Shown here: positions 49,414 through 58,774 of the stretch, in pieces | Numbering within the stretch: position 1 is the stretch's first letter | Layout: every line of letters begins with the position of its first letter | Source of the DNA: Rhodococcus sp. P1Y | Lineage (GTDB): Bacteria > Actinomycetota > Actinomycetes > Mycobacteriales > Mycobacteriaceae | Assembly (NCBI RefSeq): GCF_003641205.1 | Contig: NZ_CP032762.1 | Span: 5,724,001 to 5,788,000, forward strand | DNA: 64,000 bases | Direction of reading: 5' to 3' | Notes under the pieces: generated by a model | The model's input: the letters and a program-made list of their open reading frames with translations, nothing else | The model's database searches: none | Told to the model about the DNA's origin: nothing | Translations under genes and position numbers: made by a program

Positions 49414-50439
49414 CTACTTGAGCAAGGCCCCGAGCTCGTGGATTCGCGCCACGCTGTCCGCGGTCACCAACAACATGGTCACGCCCGCGTCCTCCCAGCG
49501 CTTCACCTCGCCGCGCACATGGTCGGCGTTTCCGATGATCATCGTCTCCGCCACCATCTCGTCGGGCACGAGAGCCGCGGCCTCCTCCTTGCGGCCGGAC
49601 ATGAACAACCGTCCGATCTCTTCGACCTCGGCGTGATACTCCATGCGCTGGTAGACCTGCGCGTGGAAGTTGAGTTCCGGTGCGCCCATGCCCCCGACGT
49701 AGAGAGCAATCGTCGGCTTCATACGAGCTATCGTCTCGACCCGATCATCGGTCAGCACCACCTGGCACGTCGCAGCGATCTCGAAGTCCTCTCGGCTGCG
49801 ACGTGCACCCGGCCGCGCGAACCCCTCGTCGAGCCACTCGTCGTACATCGGCGCAAGACGGGGTGAGTAGTAGATCGCGAGCCAGCCGTCGGCGATCTCC
49901 GCTGTCAGCGCTACGTTCTTCGGACCCTCTGCACCGAGCCAGATCGGCAGGTCGGCGCGTAACGGGTGGGTGATCGGCTTGAGCGCCTTGCCGAGCCCCG
50001 TGCCTTCCGCGGGTAACCGATAGTGAGACCCCTCGCTCGTCACCGGAGCTTCGCGCGCCAGGACTTTTCGCACGATCTCGACGTACTCGCGGGTGCGCGC
50101 CAACGGCTTGGCAAATGGTTGCCCGTACCAGCCCTCGACGACCTGCGGACCGGACACCCCGAGCCCGAGAATTGCGCGCCCACCACTGAGGTGATCGAGC
50201 GTCAGAGCATGCATCGCGCAGCTCGTCGGCGTGCGAGCAGACAGCTGGGCCACCGACGTGCCGAGCCCGACCCGTGACGTCCTCGACCCCCACCACGCGA
50301 GCGGGGTGAAGGCGTCCGATCCCCAGGATTCGGCCGCGAAGATCGCCGAGAACCCGGCAGCTTCCGCCGCGTCGACCAGTTCACCCACGCCCGAAGGCGG
50401 CTGCGCACCCCAATAGCCGAGCTGTAATCCGAGCTTCAT
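49414..50439 (-). CDS. F420-dependent LLM oxidoreductase, Rv3520c homologue
   Basis: A 341-residue luciferase-like TIM-barrel protein. It begins MKLGLQLGYWGAQPPSG, nearly as I recall for M. tuberculosis Rv3520c, followed by AESWGSDAFTPLAWWGS, the GGRAILGLGVSGPQVVEGWYG substrate loop (residues about 98-118) and IWLGAEGPKNVALTAEIADG. Rv3520c is annotated as a coenzyme F420-dependent oxidoreductase in the KstR regulon; its exact step is not settled. ATG 50439 is fixed by the family N-terminus. A KstR-type box lies 40 bp upstream, shared with the divergent Rv3521 homologue. Confidence 0.87.
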   Translation of the reverse strand: MKLGLQLGYWGAQPPSGVGELVDAAEAAGFSAIFAAESWGSDAFTPLAWWGSRTSRVGLGTSVAQLSARTPTSCAMHALTLDHLSGGRAILGLGVSGPQVVEGWYGQPFAKPLARTREYVEIVRKVLAREAPVTSEGSHYRLPAEGTGLGKALKPITHPLRADLPIWLGAEGPKNVALTAEIADGWLAIYYSPRLAPMYDEWLDEGFARPGARRSREDFEIAATCQVVLTDDRVETIARMKPTIALYVGGMGAPELNFHAQVYQRMEYHAEVEEIGRLFMSGRKEEAAALVPDEMVAETMIIGNADHVRGEVKRWEDAGVTMLLVTADSVARIHELGALLK

Positions 50440-50478
50440 TTTCTTAGCCCTCCATCCGACTGGTCTTGCCACCATAAT

Positions 50479-50492
50479 AAGAACCTGTTCTA
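50479..50492. promoter_or_regulatory. KstR box, one mismatch
   Basis: AAGAACCTGTTCTA fits TnnAACnnGTTnnA except for the first base. It lies between the divergent Rv3520c and Rv3521 homologues, only 8 bp before the likely GTG of the latter, suggesting a leaderless or very short-leader transcript on that side. Confidence 0.7.
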
Positions 50493-50500
50493 CTCAGAGT

Positions 50501-51457
50501 GTGACTATGGTGAACACACCACTCAGCGCACCTCTGAACAACGCCTTCGATTACACCCGCTCGGTCGGGCCGACAATCGGAGCGTTCTTGACGGGCCTGC
50601 GCCGCAAGCAGATCATCGGCGGACGAGGGAGCGACGGGAAGGTGTACGTGCCACCTCCCGAATACGACAGCGCCACAAAGGAACCCATAACCGACTTCGT
50701 CGACGTCGGGTCCTCGGGAACCGTAGTCTCGTGGTCCTGGGTGACGACGCCGTACGACGGGCATCCTCTCGAGCACCCGTTCGCCTTCGCACTGATCCGT
50801 CTCGACGGTGCCGATACCGCCCTGCTTCACGCCGTGGACGCAGGTTCGGCGGAGCAGATGTCGACCGGGATGCGCGTTCACGCCCGGTGGGCGGAGAGCC
50901 GGGTCGGCGACATTCACGACATCGCGCACTTTCTGCCGGGAGACGGCGACGAACCAGCAGAAGAGCCGTCCGGCGATCCGGTAGCCATGATCACGTCACC
51001 GCTACGGCTGGAGTACAAGCACTCCGCCTCCGCCGAAGAGAGCTACTACCTCCGGGGACTTGCAGAAGGACGGATTCTCGGCGGACGTACCGATTCCGAG
51101 GGCAAGGTGTACGTGCCACCTCGCGGTGCCAGCCCGACCGACGGACGCCCGACGGCCGAGCAGGTCGAACTTCCCGATACGGGAATCGTCACCACGTACT
51201 GCATCGTCAACGTCCCTTTCCTCGGCCAGCGCATCAAACCGCCCTACATCGCCGCCTACGTACTGCTCGACGGCGCCGACATCGCGTTCCTGCATCTGAT
51301 CCTCGAATGCGAACCTGCCGAGGTTCGCATGGGCATGCGGGTGGCGGCGAAATGGAAACCTCGCGAAGAGTGGGGTTACACGCTCGAGAACATCGAATAC
51401 TTCCGTCCGACGGGTGAGCCCGACGCGGAGTACGACACCTACAAGCACCACCTGTGA
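50501..51457 (+). CDS. Double DUF35 OB-fold protein, Rv3521 homologue
   Basis: A 318-residue protein with two DUF35-type OB-fold halves: residues about 15-150 (YVPPPEYDS, GTVVSWSWVTTPYDG) and 175-310 (YVPPRGASP, GIVTTYCIVNVPF). The repeated ILGGR...GKVYVPP unit starts each half. DUF35 proteins of this cluster pair with the Ltp thiolase-like proteins encoded just downstream. M. tuberculosis Rv3521-ltp4-ltp3 has the same order. The start is GTG 50501; ATG 50507 and GTG 50510 are in frame. Probably a subunit of an Ltp aldolase/thiolase complex in sterol side-chain or ring degradation. Confidence 0.8.
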   Translation: MTMVNTPLSAPLNNAFDYTRSVGPTIGAFLTGLRRKQIIGGRGSDGKVYVPPPEYDSATKEPITDFVDVGSSGTVVSWSWVTTPYDGHPLEHPFAFALIRLDGADTALLHAVDAGSAEQMSTGMRVHARWAESRVGDIHDIAHFLPGDGDEPAEEPSGDPVAMITSPLRLEYKHSASAEESYYLRGLAEGRILGGRTDSEGKVYVPPRGASPTDGRPTAEQVELPDTGIVTTYCIVNVPFLGQRIKPPYIAAYVLLDGADIAFLHLILECEPAEVRMGMRVAAKWKPREEWGYTLENIEYFRPTGEPDAEYDTYKHHL

Positions 51458-51467
51458 AGGGCGAGCA

Positions 51468-52517
51468 ATGACCGACATCGCAGTAGTGGGCTTCGCCCAG
51501 GCGCCCAACGTAGCGGAAACCGCAGGCACCACGAACGGTGTGGAAATGTTGGTGCCGTGCTTTCGTCAGCTGTACGACGAACTCGGAATCACCAAGTCCG
51601 ACATCGGTTTCTGGTGTTCGGGATCATCGGACTACTTGGCCGGGCGCGCGTTCTCGTTCATCTCCGCGATCGATGCGATCGGCGCGGTGCCCCCGATCAA
51701 CGAGTCGCATGTCGAGATGGATGCTGCGTGGGCGTTCTACGAGGCGTGGATCAAGTTGATGACCGGCGAGGTCGAGACCGCATTGGTGTACGGGTTCGGC
51801 AAGTCCTCCGCGGGTTTGCTTGCCAAGATTCTTGCACTGCAGCTCGATCCGTATCTCGTCACGCCGCTGTGGCCGGACTCGTTCTCGCTCGCCGGGATTC
51901 AGGCTCGTGCCGGGATCGACGCCCGCAAGTGGGACGAGCGAGCGATGGCGGAAGTAGCCGTCCGCAATCGCGCCAACGCACATCCGTTGGCGCAGTTGAC
52001 TGGAATTCTGGATGTAGCGGAGTTGCTCGCAACCGACTACATCGCCGATCCGCTTCGCGCGCACGATTGCGCACCGGTGACCGACGGGGCGTCGGCGATC
52101 GTCCTCGCGTCCGGTGACCGCGCTCGCTCACTGCGAGACAATCCCGCATGGATCACTGGAATCGAGCATCTCGTCGACTCGCCCAACTTCGGCGCACGGG
52201 ATCTGACGACGGCACCGTCCGCATACAACGCGGCGCTGAAGGCGTCGGGCGGGGATCTTGCCAGTATCACCGCGGCAGAACTCCACGCACCGTTCACGCA
52301 TCAGGAATTGATTCTCTCCGAGTGGCTCCCCGGCGACGCCACGATCAATCCGTCCGGGGGCACCCTCGTCGGGAATGCAATGTTCTCCGCGGGGCTCGAG
52401 CGAATCGGCCACGCCGCAACGCGGATTTTCGACGGCAAGGACAGCCGAGTGCTGGCGCACGCAACGAGCGGCCCACTGCTGCAACAGAATCTGGTCACCG
52501 TTCTGGAGGGGAAATAA
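51468..52517 (+). CDS. ltp4: Ltp4-like thiolase-fold protein (Rv3522 homologue)
   Basis: A 349-residue thiolase-like protein of the lipid-transfer type. Stretches such as FWCSGSSDYLAGRAFSFIS and PINESHVEMDAAWAFYEA match M. tuberculosis Ltp4 as I recall it. No Cys stands at the thiolase nucleophile position (SHVEMDAAW region), so thiolysis by the normal route is unlikely; an aldolase or structural role with the DUF35 partner fits. ATG 51468 follows the DUF35 gene by 10 bp, and ltp3 starts directly at its stop. Part of the KstR regulon by position. Confidence 0.85.
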   Translation: MTDIAVVGFAQAPNVAETAGTTNGVEMLVPCFRQLYDELGITKSDIGFWCSGSSDYLAGRAFSFISAIDAIGAVPPINESHVEMDAAWAFYEAWIKLMTGEVETALVYGFGKSSAGLLAKILALQLDPYLVTPLWPDSFSLAGIQARAGIDARKWDERAMAEVAVRNRANAHPLAQLTGILDVAELLATDYIADPLRAHDCAPVTDGASAIVLASGDRARSLRDNPAWITGIEHLVDSPNFGARDLTTAPSAYNAALKASGGDLASITAAELHAPFTHQELILSEWLPGDATINPSGGTLVGNAMFSAGLERIGHAATRIFDGKDSRVLAHATSGPLLQQNLVTVLEGK

Positions 52518-53687
52518 GTGAGCAAGCAACCTGCCGCGGTCATCGGCACCGGCCAGACTCACTACGTCGCCAAGCGTCACGACGTATCGATGTCCGGTCT
52601 CCTGCGCGAGGCCATAGATCGAGCGATGCTCGACGCCGAGGTGTCGTGGGACGACATCGACGCCGTCGTCGTCGGCAAAGCCCCGGACCTGTTCGAGGGT
52701 GTCATGATGCCCGAGTTGTTCATGGCCGACGCCATCGGAGCCACCGGCAAACCGCTGCTTCGCGTGCATACCGCAGGCTCCGTGGGAGGTTCGACCGCGG
52801 TGGTGGCGTCCTCGCTCGTGCAGTCCGGGGTCCACCGGCGGGTTCTCGCAGTCGCGTGGGAAAAGCAGTCGGAAAGCAACGCCATGTGGGCGTTGTCGAT
52901 TCCGGTGCCGTTCAACATGCCCGTCGGGGCCGGCGCGGGTGGCTACTTTGCCCCGCACGTGCGTTCCTACATCCGGCGGTCGCATGCACCCGAGCACATC
53001 GGCGCAATGGTGGCGGTCAAGGACCGACTGAACGGGAGCAAGAACCCGTATGCACATCTGAGGCAGCCCGACATCACCCTGGAATCCGTTCAGGCATCTC
53101 AGATGCTGTGGGATCCAATTCGATACGACGAGACCTGCCCGTCCTCCGACGGAGCGTGCGCAATCGTCATCGGCGATGAGGAGACTGCTCGCAGCCGCGA
53201 AGCCGACGGCAAGAAGGTCGCCTGGATACACGGAACGGCCATGCGTACGGAGCCGACGACTTTCTCCGGCCGCGACCAGGTGAACCCACAGGCGGGCCGT
53301 GACGCCGCAGCCGCATTGTGGAAGGCCGCAGGCATCACCGACCCCCTGACTGAGATCGACGTCGCCGAAATCTATGTGCCGTTCTCGTGGTTCGAACCGA
53401 TGTGGCTCGAGAATCTGGGATTCGTCGGCGAGGGTGAAGGTTGGAAGCTGACCGAGGCCGGCGACACCGCGATCGGTGGGCAGTTGCCCGTCAATTGTTC
53501 CGGCGGGGTGCTGTCGTCCAATCCGATCGGCGCGTCGGGGATGATCCGTTTCGCCGAGGCTGCAATCCAAGTAATGCACCGCGCAGGTGATCACCAGGTA
53601 GAGAATGCGAAGAAGGCACTCGGCCATGCATACGGCGGAGGGTCACAGTATTTTTCGATGTGGGTCGTAGGGAGCGAACAGCCGTGA
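52518..53687 (+). CDS. ltp3: Ltp3-like thiolase-fold protein (Rv3523 homologue)
   Basis: A 389-residue thiolase-like protein closely resembling M. tuberculosis Ltp3. Features: VIGTGQTHYVAKRHDVSM, GKAPDLFEGVMMPELFMADAIGATGKPLLR (residues about 55-85), NPSGG-type loop as VNCSGGVLSSNPIGASG and the end LGHAYGGGSQYFSMWVVG. The nucleophile region is HTAGSVGGST, without Cys. The GTG start lies directly after the ltp4 TAA. It likely forms a complex with Ltp4 and the double DUF35 protein. Its TGA overlaps the next gene's GTG. Confidence 0.86.
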   Translation: MSKQPAAVIGTGQTHYVAKRHDVSMSGLLREAIDRAMLDAEVSWDDIDAVVVGKAPDLFEGVMMPELFMADAIGATGKPLLRVHTAGSVGGSTAVVASSLVQSGVHRRVLAVAWEKQSESNAMWALSIPVPFNMPVGAGAGGYFAPHVRSYIRRSHAPEHIGAMVAVKDRLNGSKNPYAHLRQPDITLESVQASQMLWDPIRYDETCPSSDGACAIVIGDEETARSREADGKKVAWIHGTAMRTEPTTFSGRDQVNPQAGRDAAAALWKAAGITDPLTEIDVAEIYVPFSWFEPMWLENLGFVGEGEGWKLTEAGDTAIGGQLPVNCSGGVLSSNPIGASGMIRFAEAAIQVMHRAGDHQVENAKKALGHAYGGGSQYFSMWVVGSEQP

Positions 53688-54547
53688 AATACACCGTCGG
53701 GATCGCAATGACGCCGTTGCACGAATTGACAGCGCTGGCACGAACAGCCGAGGAGTGCGGCTTCACCTCCATTGCGCTACCGGACTCGTTGTTCTACATG
53801 GAAACTCAATCCGCCGACTATCCGTACACGCCGGACGGCTCGCGGATGTGGACCGAGAACACGCCCTGGGTCGACCCACTGATCGCGGCGGCGGCAATGG
53901 GCGCGGTGACTTCGAAGATCGAGTTCTACACGCAGGTGCTCAAACTGGGCTCTCGCAACCCGCTGCTGCTTGCGCGCCAGGTCGGATCGGTTGCGGCACT
54001 GACCGGTAACAGGTTCGGCTTCGGCGTTGGAATCGGCTGGGCACCTGAGGAGTTCGAGTGGTGCGGCGTTCCGTACGCCAAGCGCGGCAAGCGCGTCGAC
54101 GAAATGATCGACGTCATCAAACTGATCCTCGGCGGCGGCATGGTGGAGCATCACGGTGAGTTCTACGACTTCGACAAGTTGCAGATGAGCCCCGCTCCGA
54201 CCAAACCTGTTCCGTTCTACGTGGGCGGGCATACGGACGTGGCCCTGAGGAGGGCTGCGAAGGTCGGCGACGGCTGGACCTCGGCAATGATCAAGTTCGA
54301 TGATCTGGTGTCCGTCATCGCGCGCCTGAAGGAACTGCGAACCGAGTACGGCAAGGCCGACGAGCCGTTCGAGATTCAGACGGTCTGCATCGACCGCTTC
54401 GGCAAGGACGGATACGCCGAACTCGAGGATGCAGGTGTCACCGACATCATCACCGTGCCCTGGATCTTCGACGGCATCGGATTCGACGGTCCACTGGAGG
54501 CAAAGCAGGAATCGATGAGAAAGTTCGCCGAGAAATTCATCGCCTGA
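53684..54547 (+). CDS. LLM-class F420-dependent oxidoreductase
   Basis: A 287-residue luciferase-like protein. It shows GIAMTPLHELTALARTAEECGF, IALPDSLFY, the loop RFGFGVGIGWAPEEFEWCGVPY and PFYVGGHTDVALRRAAKVGDG. The subgroup (about 290 residues, TIGR03619-like) is usually F420-dependent. GTG 53684 overlaps the ltp3 stop (GTGA), so it belongs to the Rv3521-ltp4-ltp3 operon. It is an addition relative to the M. tuberculosis order I remember, placed just before the palindrome and cyp125. Possible role: redox step on a steroid CoA ester; not proven. Confidence 0.78.
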   Translation: MKYTVGIAMTPLHELTALARTAEECGFTSIALPDSLFYMETQSADYPYTPDGSRMWTENTPWVDPLIAAAAMGAVTSKIEFYTQVLKLGSRNPLLLARQVGSVAALTGNRFGFGVGIGWAPEEFEWCGVPYAKRGKRVDEMIDVIKLILGGGMVEHHGEFYDFDKLQMSPAPTKPVPFYVGGHTDVALRRAAKVGDGWTSAMIKFDDLVSVIARLKELRTEYGKADEPFEIQTVCIDRFGKDGYAELEDAGVTDIITVPWIFDGIGFDGPLEAKQESMRKFAEKFIA

Positions 54548-54550
54548 TAG

Positions 54551-54600
54551 CCCAGTGGCACGGTTAAGCGCCCGCAGGGGGCCTTAACCGTGCCACTGGG
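54551..54600. repeat. Dispersed palindrome, copy 4
   Basis: Arms CCCAGTGGCACGGTTAAG (54551-54568) and complement (54583-54600) form an 18-bp perfect stem. The core CCAGTGGCACGGTTA is identical to copy 1. It lies between the convergent LLM and cyp125 genes and is probably a terminator for both. Confidence 0.85.
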
Positions 54601-54602
54601 GA

Positions 54603-55880
54603 CTAGTGCTTCACCGGACATCCACCGGTGTAATCGACCTGAAACTCCTTGACCCCGTTGAGCCACCCGGACCTCAGGCGACGTGGATCGCCGAGCTTCG
54701 AAATGTCCGGGATGTGGTCTGCGATGGCATTGAACATCAAGTTGATCTCCATGCGCGCGAGATTTGCACCGATGCAATAGTGCGCCCCATGTCCGCCGAA
54801 TCCGACGTGCGGGTTGGGGTTGCGCAGAATGTCGAACTTCTCGGGCTCGTCGAAGACCTCGTCGTCGAAGTTCGCGGAACTGTAGAACATCGCGACCCGC
54901 TGGCCCGCCTGGATCGTCACCCCTCCCAGTTCGACATCTTCCTTCGCAGTGCGCTGAAAGGCGACGATCGGTGTTGCGTAACGGACGATTTCGTCGGCAG
55001 CGGTCTCGGGCCGTTCCTTCTTGTACAACTCCCACTGATCGGGGTTGTCCATGAACGCAGCCATGCCGTGTGTGATGGCGTTGCGAGTCGTCTCGTTACC
55101 TGCCACAGCCAAGATGATGACGAAGAACCCGAACTCCTCCGGCGCCATGTGGTCGCCGTCGATGTCGGCATTGATCAGTGTGGTGATGATGTCGTCCCGC
55201 GGGTTCGCCCGCCGCTCGTCGGCCATCTGGTAGGCGTACCCGAGGATCTGGGTCGAAGCCTCGACCGGATCGATGTCGAACTCCGGGTCGTCGTACGACG
55301 TCATCTCGTTGGACCAGTCGAAGATCTTCTTGCGATCCTCCTGGGGAATGCCGATGAGGTCGGCGATCGCCTGCAGCGGCAGTTCGGATGCGATCTCGGT
55401 GACGAAGTCCCCTGTCGGATTCTCGGCAGCCTTCTTCACGATGGCATTGGCGCGGCGCTCCAGTTCGTCGCGCAATCCGTTGATGGATTTCGGGGTGAAT
55501 CCCTTGGAGACGAGCTTGCGCGTCTTCGTGTGCTGCGGCGCATCCTGATTGAGCATCACGAATCGCTGGAGCTCGATCTGTTCGCGTGTGATGTCGTCGT
55601 TGAAGCGCGGGAGGGCTGTGTTCTCGAAACTCGAGAACACGTCACTGCGCTTCGAAATCTCCTTCACATCGGCATGCCTGGTGACGACCCAGTAGCCGTC
55701 GTCGGCGAAACCGCCTTTGGTCGGGGGCTGGGGGCACCACCATATCGGCGCTGTCCTGCGAAGCTCGGCGAACTCCTCGACCGGAATTCGTCGTTCGTAG
55801 ATGTCGGGGTCCGTCGGGTCGAAGCCGTCCGGAAGGTCTGGGACTTCTGGTCGCGCGAGGTCCGAATGCACGTCTGTCAT
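54603..55880 (-). CDS. cyp125: Steroid C26/27 monooxygenase CYP125
   Basis: A 425-residue cytochrome P450 that hydroxylates and oxidises the terminal carbon of the cholesterol or cholest-4-en-3-one side chain to the C26 acid. Conserved elements: I-helix AVAGNETTRNA, the heme loop GFGGHGAHYCIG with Cys about 369, and the CYP125-type N-terminus PDLPDGFDPTDPDIYERRIP. ATG 55880 has AGGAG upstream. It is divergent from fadA5, the same arrangement as Rv3545c/Rv3546, and has a perfect KstR box at 55907-55920. It feeds the CoA ligase and beta-oxidation of the side chain. Confidence 0.92.
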   Translation of the reverse strand: MTDVHSDLARPEVPDLPDGFDPTDPDIYERRIPVEEFAELRRTAPIWWCPQPPTKGGFADDGYWVVTRHADVKEISKRSDVFSSFENTALPRFNDDITREQIELQRFVMLNQDAPQHTKTRKLVSKGFTPKSINGLRDELERRANAIVKKAAENPTGDFVTEIASELPLQAIADLIGIPQEDRKKIFDWSNEMTSYDDPEFDIDPVEASTQILGYAYQMADERRANPRDDIITTLINADIDGDHMAPEEFGFFVIILAVAGNETTRNAITHGMAAFMDNPDQWELYKKERPETAADEIVRYATPIVAFQRTAKEDVELGGVTIQAGQRVAMFYSSANFDDEVFDEPEKFDILRNPNPHVGFGGHGAHYCIGANLARMEINLMFNAIADHIPDISKLGDPRRLRSGWLNGVKEFQVDYTGGCPVKH

Positions 55881-55906
55881 AGCTCTCCTGGCGGTTACCA
55901 CGGTTC

Positions 55907-55920
55907 TGGAACACGTTCTA
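55907..55920. promoter_or_regulatory. KstR box (cyp125 side)
   Basis: TGGAACACGTTCTA matches TnnAACnnGTTnnA at every fixed position, 26 bp upstream of the cyp125 start. Confidence 0.88.
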
Positions 55921-55975
55921 GATTGATTGAATCACAGCCCCACCCCACAGGGAAGAAGATCGGTTGCGGGAAATA

Positions 55976-55989
55976 TGGAACATGTTCTA
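55976..55989. promoter_or_regulatory. KstR box (fadA5 side)
   Basis: TGGAACATGTTCTA matches TnnAACnnGTTnnA at every fixed position, 29 bp upstream of the fadA5 start. Two boxes in one divergent region allow separate control of both genes. Confidence 0.88.
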
Positions 55990-56003
55990 CTTTCAGGAGA
56001 TAG

Positions 56004-57149
<1,146 letters not shown>

Positions 57150-57396
57150 TCTTCGCCTGCCGGCTCGAGCGTTCGACCTGTCCGAGGAATCACAGAACCT
57201 GCTCTGTGTCGATGGCCGAGAAGTTGCGAACCAGCGAAGGTCTTCCCGAAGTTCCCCCCGACAGCACCCGGTGAAGCAGCGATAACGGATCGGTCTCCTC
57301 CCACGTGGCCAGCCGTCGAAATCAGCTGGGCTTTGGCACACTGCTGCGGGGGGACTGTGCCACACCGGGGAGGGAACACCAGATGGAAATTCCGCA
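57150..57396 (+). other. Intergenic region with five-codon leader ORF
   Basis: A 247-bp gap between fadA5 and mraY, the longest in the window. No hairpin with a convincing stem was found. ATG at 57383 with GGGGAGGG upstream opens a five-codon frame (MEIPQ) whose TGA overlaps the GTG of mraY, a layout that would couple translation. CAGAACCTGCTCTG at 57193-57206 resembles a KstR box but breaks the GTT half. A promoter for mraY should lie here but cannot be pinpointed. Confidence 0.55.
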
Positions 57397-58473
57397 GTGA
57401 TCTTGATTCTGTTCGCGGGCGGTATCGCGCTTGCTGTGTCCATCCTGCTGACGCCGGTTCTCATCAGGGTGTTTTCACAGCACGGGTTCGGGCAGGAAAT
57501 CCGGGTCGAAGGCCCGGCGAGTCACCAGTCCAAACGTGGGACCCCCACAATGGGTGGCATCGCGATAGTGGTAGCGCTGTGGGCAGGCTACGGCGGGGCT
57601 CACCTGCTCGGAATTCGATACGATGCCGACGGGCCATCGGCGTCGGCGCTTCTCGTGCTCGGCCTGACGACCGTTCTCGGCCTCGTCGGATTCGCCGACG
57701 ACTACATCAAATTGAGAAACAGGCGCAACCTCGGGCTCACCGCCAAAGCGAAGTACGTCGGACAGATCTCTGCTGCAATCGTTTTCGCGATCCTGGTCCT
57801 GCAGTTCCCCGATCGCCACGGCCTCACACCGGGTAGCCGGCACCTCTCGTACGTCCGTGATATCGCGTTGTTCTACATGCCGACACTGGCCTTCGTGGGT
57901 TTTTGCTGCGTCCTGATCATCGCCTGGTCGAACGCGGTCAATCTCACCGACGGTCTCGACGGCCTTGCCGCAGGCTCCATGTCCCTGGCGCTCGGCGCGT
58001 ACAGCGTCATCACATTCTGGCAGTATCGGCAATCCTGTTCGGCCGATCCACGACTGGGATGCTACGACGTTCGCGATCCGCTCGACCTCGCAGTGGTCTG
58101 TGCCGCCGCGGCGGGCGCGTCGATCGGATTTCTCTGGTGGAACGCAGCGCCCGCGAAGATATTCATGGGCGACACCGGCTCACTCGCACTCGGTGGTCTG
58201 CTCGCCGGCCTGTCTCTGGTGACCAAGACGGAACTGCTCGCAGTCGTCATCGGCGCACTGTTCGTCGCCGAGATATCATCGGTCGTCATTCAAGTTGCGG
58301 TGTTCAGGACCAACGGAATTCGAGTGTTCCGAATGGCGCCGATCCACCACCATTTCGAGCTGGCAAGTTGGCCGGAGACGACGGTGATTATCCGGCTGTG
58401 GCTGCTCGCCGCCGTCGCATCGGCGCTCGGCATGGCGCTGTTCTACAGCGAATACCTGTCAGCGGTCGGGTGA
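57397..58473 (+). CDS. mraY: Phospho-MurNAc-pentapeptide translocase MraY homologue, stand-alone
   Basis: A 358-residue membrane enzyme with about ten helices that transfers phospho-MurNAc-pentapeptide to undecaprenyl phosphate (lipid I). All catalytic signatures are present: [50 protein letters not shown] and the MraY-only APIHHHFEL with the EWPE-like [12 protein letters not shown]. Length and N-terminus ([11 protein letters not shown]) are normal. The neighbours are not division or murein genes, so it is outside a dcw cluster and probably a second copy. GTG start, coupled to a tiny leader frame. Confidence 0.9.
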   Translation: MILILFAGGIALAVSILLTPVLIRVFSQHGFGQEIRVEGPASHQSKRGTPTMGGIAIVVALWAGYGGAHLLGIRYDADGPSASALLVLGLTTVLGLVGFADDYIKLRNRRNLGLTAKAKYVGQISAAIVFAILVLQFPDRHGLTPGSRHLSYVRDIALFYMPTLAFVGFCCVLIIAWSNAVNLTDGLDGLAAGSMSLALGAYSVITFWQYRQSCSADPRLGCYDVRDPLDLAVVCAAAAGASIGFLWWNAAPAKIFMGDTGSLALGGLLAGLSLVTKTELLAVVIGALFVAEISSVVIQVAVFRTNGIRVFRMAPIHHHFELASWPETTVIIRLWLLAAVASALGMALFYSEYLSAVG

Positions 58474-58480
58474 CCGACGG

Positions 58481-58765
58481 TCAGGTCGCGGCCTTCGCTG
58501 CAATTCGAGCCTGAACCTCGGGCCTACGCAGCGGCGGAACCGTAGGCGGTGGCTGGCGACGATCGGGCAGGGCATCGAGCAGGCGGTGGGTCGTCGCGGT
58601 GACCTCGGCTACGGCTGCCTCGAAAGCCTCGCGGGTGGCGTCGGACGTCTTTTGAACGCCGCTGATCTTACGGACGTATTGACGAGCCGCGGCCTCGATC
58701 TCTTCGCCCGTAGCGTGGGGCTCCAGACCGCGCAAGGTGGTGATATTTCGGCACATACCCGTCAC
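58481..58765 (-). CDS. DUF2277 family protein
   Basis: A 94-residue protein of the DUF2277 family, function unknown. It has the invariant start MCRNITTLRGLEPHAT, then AARQYVRKISGVQKTSDATREAFEAAVAEV (residues about 27-56) and a Pro/Arg-rich tail. GTG 58765 has GAGGGA upstream; ATG 58756, giving MCRNI as the N-terminus usual in the family, is the alternative. It lies 10 bp downstream of the TetR gene and may be co-transcribed with it. Confidence 0.82.
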   Translation of the reverse strand: MTGMCRNITTLRGLEPHATGEEIEAAARQYVRKISGVQKTSDATREAFEAAVAEVTATTHRLLDALPDRRQPPPTVPPLRRPEVQARIAAKAAT

Positions 58766-58774
58766 GATAGTCCC

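Noticed and set aside
57193..57206. CAGAACCTGCTCTG as a fifth KstR box
   Set aside because: The GTT half-site reads GCT and the first base is wrong; it lies downstream of fadA5 and upstream of a cell-wall gene, where KstR control is not expected.
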